64,000 bases of DNA from Trichobilharzia regenti (Eukaryota > Platyhelminthes > Trematoda > Strigeidida > Schistosomatidae), in contig OX235268.1 in assembly GCA_944472135.2 (NCBI GenBank), positions 8,314,589-8,378,588 on the forward strand, given 5' to 3'. Position 1 is the first letter of the stretch. Each line of letters begins with the position of its first letter. Below are positions 38,527 to 49,899 of the stretch, one piece after another. Both the position numbers and the translations under genes were made by a program. Below the pieces are notes generated by a model. The model searched no databases. It worked only from the letters and a program-made list of their open reading frames with translations, and had not been told where the DNA came from.

Positions 38527-41500
38527 ATGAAATTCAGTACTACTCTACTTGGATTTGTCATATTACCATTAACACTCCTATTACATGAAGTCAGCGGTAC
38601 GTTTGTGAGTATTGATGATAGTAGGGACGCTGTTACATTGTTTTATTCTGTAAAACCTTTTCTGACATGTAAAACTCTGCACTATACAACACTAATTGAT
38701 AATGTTTTCACAATATGGTGAGCCTTAGACGTACCAAGTTAATCTGAATGCAGCTGAACTCCTGTAGCATCGATGCAATATCCTATAGAGATGCATAAAT
38801 TATAATGTAATAGTGAATAGAATATCAGAGAAAATTAAAGAGATTTCTACATTAAATCGAGGGTCATTTAAAACCTTGATTGGCAGTCAAGGTGGGGATA
38901 TTGTCTAAACCAACTTCTTCTTTTTGATGTATAAGTTGGGTTTCTTAACGTAGATCGCAGCAGTCGGCATCAGCAATATGTATACTAGACGAACACTTAA
39001 GGCGAATTTAACATTAGTTGGCATACGGTAGATAACGTCGAATGACTCATTAATATAAATTTTGTGTTCTACACTCACGAAATGAGATAGAATACAGCTA
39101 TGAATGGATTTTGTTTGTTCTTCACGCAGGATGTTAACGAAGCTTCTAAAGTCACTAACCGCATACCAGTAAGTCTAACCTTTACCTTAAGTGTCCGTCT
39201 ATTACATATATTATTGGAGCCGGCTGTTATGATCTAAATTGAGAAGCCAAACACATATATATCCAAAAGAAAAATTTGGTTCAGAAAATGTCCTGACGTT
39301 GGCTGTCAATTAGGGTTTTAAATTATACTCAATCTTGTAAGAGAAAGATAAACCAGGTTTGCAGTAGACATTTCCAATAAATTAGAATGTAAAGCAACCG
39401 CACGCAGAATTATTTTCGCTAACTACCATTTGTTCATAATGATAATATCTAAATCATATGTGTAGCTTTTATAGGGAATAACCAATGACATTTGATTTCA
39501 TTCATGTCTTTCCCTTCATGAATTTAGAATAAGAATGAACAAACAGTAGTGCAGAATAAAATGGGTTCAGGTTATTTTATATTGACATTTGATATTGTTT
39601 GTTTGTGGGCATTAAATTTACTTTTTCATTTATGAATTCAATAACTAAAGATGTAGATTTGCACAAGTATTATATATGTATGTGGGTGTGGTTAGAGTGA
39701 ACGTATATCAAGTGGTTTGTTAACATCGAGAATGTCAAAACTGTAGACCAAGAATCTCTACCTGCATTCTTCTGGAAAACAGCTATCAGAGTTTCTAATT
39801 CACTTGGTTACTGTTAGTAAAATTGAGCAGAAATACGTGACAAATTGCAGTAACTACCGAATGTGGTAATAATTATTGGATTGTTTACGAATATACGAGA
39901 AGGAGGTTCGAGTAAATTAATCCTTCGTGGTTATCGAAACCTATTTGAGTATCTTCAATGATTTTTCAGGCAGTCAGCAGGCGCCTTGGAAGACAGGTGG
40001 TTGAATAAGTAGAAACATTTCAAACATTTTCTTTTTTTGCATGCTCAGAGACTTGGATGCGTCAGTTCATTCATACTCTCCTGCATTCTCTCCATAATTT
40101 CACAGGCCAAGAGGCAGGTAACTGGGTATTTTTGAAAACTTATACAGGAGTAGTTTATCAAACAGACTGATAGCAATTGAGAAAATACTTACACGTTGTA
40201 ATTTATACACCTCAGCAGTACTCACTCGTTGTGCAGTCAGATTGTAAGCATGTTTCGCAACCAGAAAAATGGCTCATTCTAGCTTCTTTAAAACCACTGA
40301 TAATTCATGGTTAATGTTAAAACTTGTGACACGCACAGCTTTGATGTATTTAAGTCATTCACGTCACTCTATTATAGCTGAATACACGCAATAATCCGAT
40401 AGTTTCACTATTTTTCTAGTGAGAAAAAATATGACTCTGATTAACTGAAATCGCACTTGCCTACTTTCGAATTTACCCAATGGCAAAGTCTCCTGGAGGC
40501 TGCAGTTGATATGGTATTGACATCAAAATGAGAATAAAGAAACACATTTTTCTCACGTCTGCGGACTTTCAAAGATATAGTTGTTAAAGGAGATACCAGA
40601 AGATAATATGGCCTCATTTTTCCTACTACAGATCCACTAAAACCTCAGCACTGTTTACTCATAAGAGTATAATATCAAACACATTAGAAGCTACAGTGTT
40701 TTGTAGTCGAAATTACAGTGACAGTTGATGTTATGTTTCATGTATCTGTAATATGAACAAAAGACTCCATAATTCATTCATCTGACGTTAACCCGACTAA
40801 CCAACATTTCCAGTTGAAGTAACGTTACATTTCAAATGGCAAGTCAGTGACAGTATAACTAACTTGGTATTTTATTAGCAAAAAAGGCTTTGTAGATTAT
40901 AAGATATTTGTGGCTGCTACAATTCATGTTTAAAACTCGAGAGAGTGTTTCATTTTCGATCAGTGCATTTCGCTAAACATATAAAGATGGAGTACCGATG
41001 ACAATACTGCGTTTTTATGCCAATTACATTCAAATACAAAGGAGTATGTGACGTGCCAAAAGTAGACAGAGACTTTTGCATTGAATCAACACAAGATGAT
41101 AAAGTAGAAATGACGAAATAGTGATCCTAGATTTATCGATAAATATATTTAGATCCAAGGAGGAGTGAAGCAAGTTAGGAAGTCGTGTGAATATGTATTT
41201 TCATAAGATTTTGAGGAATGAAGTATCATCCAGTGATCAACACTCTATCAATGTTTCTAACATAATATGAACTCATCTGATATGGAAGTTCACCCTAATA
41301 AAGTGACTGCGGTTAACGCTTACATTAACATTGTTACATAGTTTCCAATAAGGGAGATCTAATATCACTGACGACCAAAGAAGTCCTTATTTGTTTTTCA
41401 AAGTGACACAATATGCAGTGACTAATATATGCCCATCATTTCATTTCAATCTATGATTATTATCCAATACTCTTTCGCTACTTCATTATTGCAGTTGTCT

Positions 41501-44500
41501 TCAATTTGAAGTAAGTACAATAAGAGCTATTCCCAAAATGTTCTTTCAGTGAATATTTATCCCTTTTTTAAAACGTGTATCGTTAATACTAAAATAATTA
41601 GGTCTTGCATCACTTCTGCACAAAATGATAATAGTGCAAAAAACTTAAAGCAATTGACTGTCAAATGCCTTTTATTTATTTCGCCAAGTGAAACATTTTG
41701 GATTGTTTATTAGCTGAGAACTTCATCACAGTCTTTTGTGCATCCATTTCAATGTGCTGGAATCAGCTAAAAGGCTTAAGATTATTCTTAAGACTATTAG
41801 AGAAAACTAGTGAAAACAAAACGCAAGGCTCAGAGAAGTTTCGCTTTTCGACAGCGAACTCACTCAACTTGCTGTATAATAGTAATGAAGGATACCTATT
41901 TTTCTATTTGTGTGTACATCACTTTTATCCTATAAGAATAAAGATTGTTTCAGGTTTTTGTTGTCAAGACATTTCAGAAATGTGGTGAGTAATCAGACTA
42001 TGAATGGAGGTTGGTGAAGACTGATACGAGAGGGATGGTGATGCTTTGTAAAATACATAGTTAATAATGTTAATCAATTAGGCGTGTTTCTCGTTGGATT
42101 TCCGAACATAACTCTGCAAAGTAATTACGTAAAAGACAAAACAAAATCTATTCGCAGTGCTATTCTATCTCACTCATCTTGTGGATACAGAACACAAGAT
42201 TGATGTTAATAACGTGGCTTTCAGCGTCATTTACCGCATAACTACGAATCTCAATTTAGCCTTAAGTGTTCGACTACTAAATATTGATGAAGCTGTTAGG
42301 ATCTACATTAATAAGCCTAATTTGTACATCTAAAAGTAGTTAGTTCAGACATTATCATTACCTTGGCCATCCAGATTTGAGTGATCCTGAATTTTTGTGG
42401 AATTTTCCTAGTTTTATTTAGTATCCTATTTGCTACTATATGTTTTTTAATAATATTTAAGCTTCCTAATGAATCGTAATTCCATCGTGATCTTGCTTAA
42501 TAAATCGATATTATTTAAAAAACACTAATGTTGTCATTGACTACTAATCTAGAATATTCTTAGTGTATTAACATGTACATATAATTGTAGAGCCAGAAGA
42601 GGAGAATATCGAATGAATATTCTTTGCTCGATTATTTTGTGTTTTATAAATAAGAAGAAGTTGAATAAGTTTATTTCAGTTACGTAATAAAATGAATAGT
42701 CTAATGAGTGAGTTGTAAATAGGATGCACATAGAAACAAAAGAAAATATGACCTTATGTAAGAGTTCTACGAATTAAAAATGTTATAAGGAGTAATTAGA
42801 AAACAAGTACACAAATATCAAGTCAGCAGAAGTCAACATGGTTGTTGCAATGATTTTATTTTGTAAACCTAACTCTGGTTTTACCAAGTGAATGATCAAG
42901 GCTTCAGTAATACAAAGGAGACGAAATCGTATTTCCTTTCGTAGGTTGTTCTTCACTTTGTAGACCACTCTGAAGGAGGCGTTTGTGGAGATGGAATGAC
43001 CAGTGTTGACGAGGTGTTTGATGATTGCACTCATTTTTCAGCCAATATCGCCATTCTGTAGCCACATGGAATAGTGTCCTTAAACCCTTTTGGACAGGAC
43101 ATGGATCGAAAGGCCAATTTGCCTGGCTCCAAAGTAACATTTGAACATATATATGCACACAGAAGTGGCAAGATGCAAGATCTCGGTCTGAGGCTTCTGC
43201 AAATCAATAGACTGCTGAGAAACACTACTGAGAAGAATGTTCCTTTCAAAAATGCTGACATTTTGCTCTTGAGCATATCGCAATCTTAGTTTCCCTTGAG
43301 ATTCAGACTCATGTAAAGTATCTTCTTTGAAACAAGTGATCCTTTGTACCTTTGGACCTTTCAGTTGATATTCTTGTCGATGAATCTTTGTCTGTATCCA
43401 TTTTAGGTGAAGGTTTCTCTCAGAAGATCTAGTTCTACTTCGGGTCGTCAGGACTTCCGATAAGTCGGGTTCAAGTGGCAAGATATTTATTCAGATTTTG
43501 CTTCCTCTTAATAGGTACGCAACTGTAGAAACTTGTTTAATTGACTGTTCCAAGTAGGGTTCCTATTGATTGACCTTACTAAGATTCTGTCCGGTCGTCT
43601 TGTTAGTTTCACATCAGGAACGTGAGTTTCGGATTCGCATTCCATTTCTAGAGCGAATTTGATAGCCAGGTGCCAGTGTTCAATATTCATAACAATTTCA
43701 TCTACGTATCGTTTGCGCAATTGCGAATTGTCAATGCACTACAGAAGACAACTCGGAAGGAAGTGGTCGATAGAGGTGTACTTTATACATATTTTTCTCC
43801 GTATGGCACACAGTATTTTGCTACGTAGCTGCTACAACAATCGTTTTATTACTATTATGTATTGTGTATTTTTAATTGTTTTTTGTCGTTTTTGGGTAAA
43901 TTAGATGCAATATTGTACTGAAATGCTGAAAATTCCTTGCTGTATCATGAGTACTGTTTTTGGAATAAAGCAATTATTATTATTATTATTATTATTATTA
44001 TCGTAGTCTTCAGAAGTGTATACTGTGTCTAAATTTGTCTCCATAGGATGTGGCTGTTTTCTAAGCGTATAGGGTAAAATCCATCAGTCTCATGTTCAGC
44101 ATATTTTCTTAATCAAATGACACTTTGCTGACGGGCACTTACATTTTTTATTAAATTGACTCGTTTTTAAATCTAACATAAAACCAAAGTAAATTGCCTG
44201 ACTCAGTGATCGTGATATACGTGTGATTAACACACCTCAATCAAATCATAGAAAAGACACACGCGTTACCCAACGGATGCTAGTTTAATATAATGCAAGC
44301 GTCTCTGTGAAAAGATGGCACATTGTTTACCTCTATGTGGTTTTAAAGCATTCAATTTTAATCAGAAATCTGTTCAACTTCTAGAGGATTCATTCTGGAT
44401 GTTTGGTGAGTTTATCCGAGTCTTTGCACGTTTCCCTGCATTTAGATATGCGTTTTTGCCTTATTCCAACAGTCGAGAAAATATCAGTGAAAGCTTATCC

Positions 44501-46442
44501 GGAATGAAATATGAAGTTACGAAATCGCTTTTTATCGACACCAGCAAATGAACATTCTATTGACTGAGTGGTTTAAATCGCAATTTTCAATCTGTGTAGT
44601 CATACTCGTTCGACATATGTAACATTGCCATCCAGCAAAATTAACTTGTGAGAAACTGAAAAAATTCTCCTGACAAACACCATGTGACTCTCACTCGAAA
44701 ACATTTTGGAATCATTCGAAAGAACGTTATTCCAATTCATATTTGAAATCTCTCGTTTTACCAATTTGATAAAAGGCTGAATCACACCATGAAGGATTCT
44801 TACAAGGCCTAATCTACTCATTTTCTAATTCAATGGTATATAATTTGAATAATGCAATATGGTCATTTGTCAAATACATATCTGAAGTTAGAACTCGATC
44901 TGTTTTGTGCATACTCCATTACCAAAGAAAAGCTTCTTATCAAGCTTAAGCTACCACAATATTTTGACCACAAGATAATCCGAGCAGTCACAGCCTTAGG
45001 TATTATTCATATAAGGTTAAAACTTGAACACTGTGGTAGAGTATAACTCCATTATGGATAAGATTTCACTTTGTTAAATCACACAGTGTTATACAGTAAT
45101 ATTAACTGATGTGACGACGTTTCGAGCACAAACTATTGTTGCTCATAATCATATCAAGTCACTCACACAACTTCCTTGCTTCATTTATATACATGTGTGG
45201 AATTGATGATTAGATATTTGAATAGAAATCAAAATGGAATATTGAACATTCAGAAATAACAATATGAGTGTTATTGATCAATTACAATCAGATGGGAAAT
45301 TTTATATTTTTTATAATCATAATAAGTAACTTATTAGAGTGTTGTGATGCGGTTGAATTGAAATAGAATTTTAAGATTATTTATTATCCTCCTCCGATCT
45401 GATCGGTGGTAGTACTATTTATGGTATTTGTATTGATTCATTTCTGTTGCATGTGTTATGTTGGGTGTAGACTCAATAAACCAGGCAGGATTCAGTAATC
45501 AGTGTCTCTTCACGTACCTAGATTACTTCTTAGAATCTTCGCCCTTAACCTCACACCCTATAGTGTGGTTGTTTGTTAATGCAAGCAGTGCATTCACTCA
45601 AATATCTATTCAATTTCACACATCTGCATAAATGAAGTAAAATGTTGTGTTAGTGGCTTGATTTGATTATTAGCAATAGTTTATGTTCGAAAGGTGGTCA
45701 TCAGTTAATATTATTGTATAAAACTGTATGATTTGCAAAAATGAAATCTCATCTCCAATGTAAATCCTTAAGTGTTTCTGAGGATGGATGGATGGATGGA
45801 AAACTCTAAGTCAGCCGCCAATTTTAAATGAATACTGACTGTGATTTTGTAACTCCTAAATCGAAGAATGTCCTGATAACTGACATGTGTTGGTTTGATG
45901 CTCATATCATTGACGATTTTGTCACCGAAACCATCATTTTTTGTTGTTAGACTTATGAATAAGCGAACTTCTTATTTCTGAGGCGAAATCTATCTGTCAC
46001 TATGGAGCAACTTAACATTTCAGTAGTCAGACATCTAAGAAACCGTTTCTCTTGTCTAAGAATAACTTTGAGTGATATAATGCATCTTCTCGATTTCATT
46101 ACTGACCACCACTAACGTAGATAAATAGAGTCGCATACTTAAAAGTGAGACCAATTTGTCTGTTTCAGATATGTCAGCGCGAAAATCACAAGTGTCGATG
46201 GGGCAACAGTCAGTAATTGATAGATAATCAACACTTCATAATGTTTATTATTTATTTAACATTTACAAAAAACTGATGAAAGCCCTTGAATTGCTTTTTT
46301 CTCTTAACCCTATTCCCTTTGCAGGTTAGCCCTTTGTCTTCGACTAAATGACACATGGGGTTGCTTTTTAAATGCGTTGCCACCGTTGCTTGGAGGAAAA
46401 AATAGAACATGTATAAGTAAAAACAATGCGAGAACGATGTAA
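38527..46442 (+). CDS. Micro-exon gene (MEG) copy 3, secreted protein of about 78 aa in five exons
   Basis: Exons: 38527-38596 (signal peptide MKFSTTLLGFVILPLTLLL, ending HEVS), 40106-40117 (12 nt, GQEA), 41495-41510 (16 nt, VVFNL), 44385-44405 (21 nt, KGFILDV) and 46325-46442. The joined 237 nt are open to TAA. The first codon of copies 1 and 2a is GTG here, so the start is the second Met position. The terminal exon encodes W-LALCLRLNDTWGCFLNALP, then L-L-G-G-K and T-C-I-S-K. Cys and Trp positions match the other copies, while the tail after the last Cys differs. Introns 3 and 4 hold Penelope-like and LINE fragments (42.8-44.0 and 45.0-45.8 kb). A possible poly(A) signal AATAAA lies at 46550. 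Same caveats on subfamily and extra exons as for copy 1. Confidence 0.8.
42783..43750 (-). mobile_element. Penelope-like element fragment: RT end and GIY-YIG endonuclease
   Basis: Minus strand in order: R-Y-V-D-E-I-V (altered RT box) near 43700, P-D-V-K-L-T-R-R near 43600, and N-P-T-W-N-S-Q-L-N-K-F near 43540. Then a GIY-YIG core with C-Y-F-G-A-R-Q-I-G-L-S (normally C-x-C-G-x-x-Y-I-G) near 43130, and H-L-V-N-T-G-H-S-I with E-A-L-I-I to the end. Frameshifted and inactive, lying in intron 3 of MEG copy 3. Confidence 0.75.
43780..44002 (+). mobile_element. 3' end of a CR1-like LINE (5' truncated) with (ATT)n tail
   Basis: Matches the 3' end of the LINE at 55.9-56.1 kb: 'gcaatattgtactg', 'gctgaaaattcc', 'tttggaataaagc' and then (ATT) repeats at 43975-44001. 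Confidence 0.7.
43973..44001 (+). repeat. (ATT)n microsatellite at LINE tail
   Basis: About nine ATT units form the 3' end of the truncated LINE. Confidence 0.9.
45024..45765 (+). mobile_element. Non-autonomous element with long inverted terminal repeats (Penelope-associated)
   Basis: About 105 bp at 45056-45160 is inversely repeated at 45651-45756, for example 'aatattaactgatg' on the left against 'catcagttaatatt' on the right. The middle has no coding sequence. A second copy starts at 63.48 kb, and the ends of the Penelope-like element at 46.65-48.01 kb are related. It lies in the last intron of MEG copy 3. Strand is nominal. Confidence 0.6.
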
Positions 46443-46549
46443 ACATTTTCATTTTAGGTATTTCGCTGCAAATGCCCGGCTCATCGTAGACTTCAATTTG
46501 GGGAATTACAAACAGCAAATGATGAAATGATGAAAGTACTAAAATATGA

Positions 46550-46555
46550 AATAAA
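46550..46555 (+). terminator. Putative poly(A) signal AATAAA of MEG copy 3
   Basis: AATAAA about 110 bp after the stop codon. The homologous 3' module with its own AATAAA (48243) is now 1.8 kb away because a Penelope-like element lies in between. Confidence 0.35.
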
Positions 46556-46646
46556 ATGTCTTTTACTCATAAATATAACGTATTTTATAATTTTAGTACA
46601 TTTCATTTGTTCACTGAAAATATTTCATTTAATATGTCCAAAACTT

Positions 46647-48012
46647 GGGCACTGTAGTGGTAAGTAATTCCACATTAGTTTGTTTAGTAGATGTATCACA
46701 CAGTGAGTGAAACAGTATTATTATTTACTGGATGACGAGGTTTCAAACAAAATTTATTGTTCATAATCATATCAACTATGCTCACACTACTTGGAAACTT
46801 GAGTTCTATAGTTTTCTTTGTTCTATCCTATTTGCAATCTTAAGGGTGCTAGAATTTTCCAGTTATCTGCGACAGGTCTTGAATCATTCCTATACATGTA
46901 TTTGCAGTTGATTCGTTAAAAAAAGCTATTTAATTCACTTATGAATCGGAAAGTCACGAAAGGGGGGGGCAAATGTTAGATTGTAGCATAAAAAAGAAAG
47001 AAGATGGGAAGTTATATACTAGTGTATACAGGAAATCCACACATTCGAACAGATATTTGAACTTCCGATCATCCCATCATCCTATGTCAGTAAAAAATAG
47101 GATTGATGAAGTCTTTAAGTGACAGAGCACAAAAACTATGTAGTACTAAGGAAAATCTAAGACAGGAAGTGATACACATAAAAGAAGCCCTGAAACTTAA
47201 TAGCTACTATGATAAATTAGTCAGGAAATTTGTAGGGAAATGTGAAAATAAAATAAATAATGATAGTAGTGGTAGTGATAATAATAATGACATGCTTGTC
47301 AAATGTGCTCAAGACAGCATCAACAATAAGGAATCTAAATCACCAGTAGTAATTGCATACAAGGAAGGAACATCGGAAACCACCTCACGCAGAATTCTTA
47401 GCAAGGCAGGAATAAAAGTGGCTGGCATTCAAACCCTTGACAAACTCAATTAGAAACAAGCTGTATCGGTTATAGTATCAGTCCTGTAGAGCCTTTTAAA
47501 ACAAAAACAATTTAATTTATCTTATTTCCTTCTGGAATGATTTTGAGGTCGAATACATAGGTCAAAGTAGTAGAACGGGGACAGTCAGACTAGCCGAACA
47601 TGAAAACCAAGCAAAATCTAGATTGGTTGACCCGAATAAGATAAGAAATCTAGAGAATAGTTCAGCTATAGCCCTATATGCAGTTACGGACAACCATACA
47701 ATAAGATGGGATGGGATGACAGTTTTAAAATTTACTGTCACAGGGTGGAGGGAGAGATTGAAAAAAGAAGCTTTGTTTTTCGAATCAACTGAAGAGAATA
47801 AGTGTAATAGGAATGATTCAACACCTGCCAACCCAGATATCTGGAAAATTCTACTACCCCTCCGCCAAATGGAAAAGGACTAAGAAAACAATAAAACTCA
47901 AGTTTTGAAGTCGTTTCAATACAATTTATATGATTACGAACTATAATAGATTATGTTCGAAAGGTGTCGTCATCCAGTAAATAATACTGCTTCACTTTGT
48001 GATACATCTAAT
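46647..48012 (+). mobile_element. Penelope-like element with inverted terminal repeats, 5' truncated
   Basis: Plus-strand reading: V-Y-R-K-S-T-H-S-N-R-Y-L-N-F near 47025 (end of RT), R-A-Q-K-L-C-S-T-K-E-N-L-R (47103 frame), then after a stop near 47453 a GIY-YIG domain V-E-Y-I-G-Q-S-S-R-T-G-T-V-R near 47550-47590. L-A-E-H and R-W-D-G-M-T-V follow, to 47883. Terminal sequences at 46687-46765 and 47945-48008 are inverted repeats of each other ('tactggatgacg' against 'cgtcatccagta'). Inserted just downstream of MEG copy 3. The catalytic RT core is absent. Confidence 0.8.
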
Positions 48013-48344
48013 AAAAAGACTAATATGAAAATAGTATATATATTAGAAAAAGGCTTACCACAATTTTAGGCAACATATAATTTAAAAAAATGTTTGGAAT
48101 CGATGTTTATACAAATAGGCATTAAAAAGATGTTAAGCAATACAGTGAGATTAATGTTTTTTCATACAGTGGCAACAGCATATTTTTATTAACAAACAAT
48201 TTCGAATAATTTACTTTGTTCATATCTAGTAAACAATGGAAAAATAAACATTTTGAGCGATGGAATGTATTTCGGAACACTATTTACAGATATAAATTGT
48301 ACTGGAAGGTAAACATCTTTGTCACCAATTCAGTTATTTTGAAT

Positions 48345-49100
48345 AATTTTCCTTTGGGTTCCGAGTAGAATAACAAAGGACTTCAACAACCAGTTTCCAC
48401 TTTCTGATATTTTCTGCTGTCCTCTTCAGACGAGACGACGACTGCTCACAATCTCTCATCTACTCCAAATCGCATGATCTCCAATATGTGACACTCGCAG
48501 TGACGACCCACTCGTCTCTTACCACCGCGATTCCACTCCAGTGATGGCCTGCATTCAGCCAGATGTCATTCAGTGCCCTCCTTTAACGTATGCCAGATCC
48601 TTCTCTATTTTCTTTTATATATGTGTTGACCAATCGGCTCTTGGTTACTGTGTTCTTAGTCAGAGTTTCTTGTTGACAATTCTTCCTGACTGGCCAGCAA
48701 AGTGGGGAAATGTTGTTGAAAGTCTACAATTAGTTGAAAATCCTTTTCATGACGCGCACACAAAGCAAGTTTTTGGCACGTATTGACGAAGTGATTGACT
48801 TGACATTTGTTTTGAAAATCCAAATCTTGTTGTTGATTCTGAGGTGGAGTTTAGAGGATTTCCAAACAGGTTTCTGGTTAATGAGGGCGTATCTCGGATT
48901 TCCGGTTCTAACTTTGATAACTTCATCCGTTCCAACTACCTTTGACTGAAACCGTGGTTTTTAGCGGGAAAGGTGAAGGAATAAACCTCTGCCGAATCTC
49001 TCCAGTAGATGGGGATTAGTGCCGGTTGCTGTCGCTGTTGATATTGAAGCGTGGTTATCTTCATCATCTCCGTCTTCTCTATGTTTAAGTGAAGGAAGGT
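48345..49100 (-). mobile_element. SR2-like RTE element, degraded 3' part
   Basis: Starts with the usual 3' end ('cctttgggttccgagtagaa'). Later blocks match the RTE tail at 4.0-4.6 kb (for example the region around 'catctccgtcttc' at 49.06 kb). It lies inside the conserved 3' module downstream of MEG copy 3, which is split into 48.22-48.34 and 49.64-49.90 kb. Confidence 0.65.
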
Positions 49101-49159
49101 TTTATCTTCGAGCACACTGTGAAAACAGCAATGCTCTTTGAATATAATGAGGGGCTGAT

Positions 49160-49646
49160 GCTGCTCAAACGTTAGGCCATGAAAAGTCTTCACAATCACC
49201 GTGAACAGTGAATAGCGACGAAAGCCAAATACATTGAAAAAGAATGAGTTTTAGATATTGCTTTCGAGAAATAAATAGTAACAAAACGTGAAACCAAAGT
49301 TTTTATCACGGTATACATTTAGAGCGTTGCACGGAACATCACTAACTAGCAATTTAGCTGACCTACACTCATTCTTCGATTGCCTGACATCCAACACCTG
49401 CCTGGATGAGTGTCACTAACCGCGATTACGAAGGCTGTCTGTAAAATGAATAGAAGTAAAGTGGTGAGACCTGAGGGAGTGATTCCAGAACTGCTAAAGG
49501 ATGGTGATGATACAATATCCTTTGGGTTAACTCAGGTAAAAGATTATGTTTTGGAATCCGAGATTACGCCATTAGACTGGTGTAAATCACTGAATATCCA
49601 CACTTACAACGATGGGTACAAGTTATCATATTCTTTAAGGAAATGA
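49160..49646 (+). mobile_element. RTE-like RT start fragment
   Basis: Reads T-K-A-V-C-K-M-N-R-S-K-V-V-R-P-E-G-V-I-P, then E-L-L-K-D-G, the K-A-x-G-x-D-x-I-P-x-E-L-L-K motif of RTE RTs, and L-D-W-C-K-S-L-N-I further on. Adjacent to, and opposite in direction from, the SR2-like piece. Confidence 0.65.
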
Positions 49647-49899
49647 ATAATGCTTTTGAAAGATACTGATGGATTCAAATTGTAAGAGAATGTAAGCTCC
49701 TTTGTCACTGATATCAGGCGATTTATGCTTTATTCATTATTGAGGATTGAAATAGTTCTTTATTTGTCAGTCTTAAATATATTCACGCCGCAATGACGTC
49801 TCTGGCGTGAAAACAGTCTGCTAGTGGATAAAAATACCTAGGTCGAATGTTATAACATTTCACGAATTGAAATATTTATTTTCTTATTACTCATTCACG

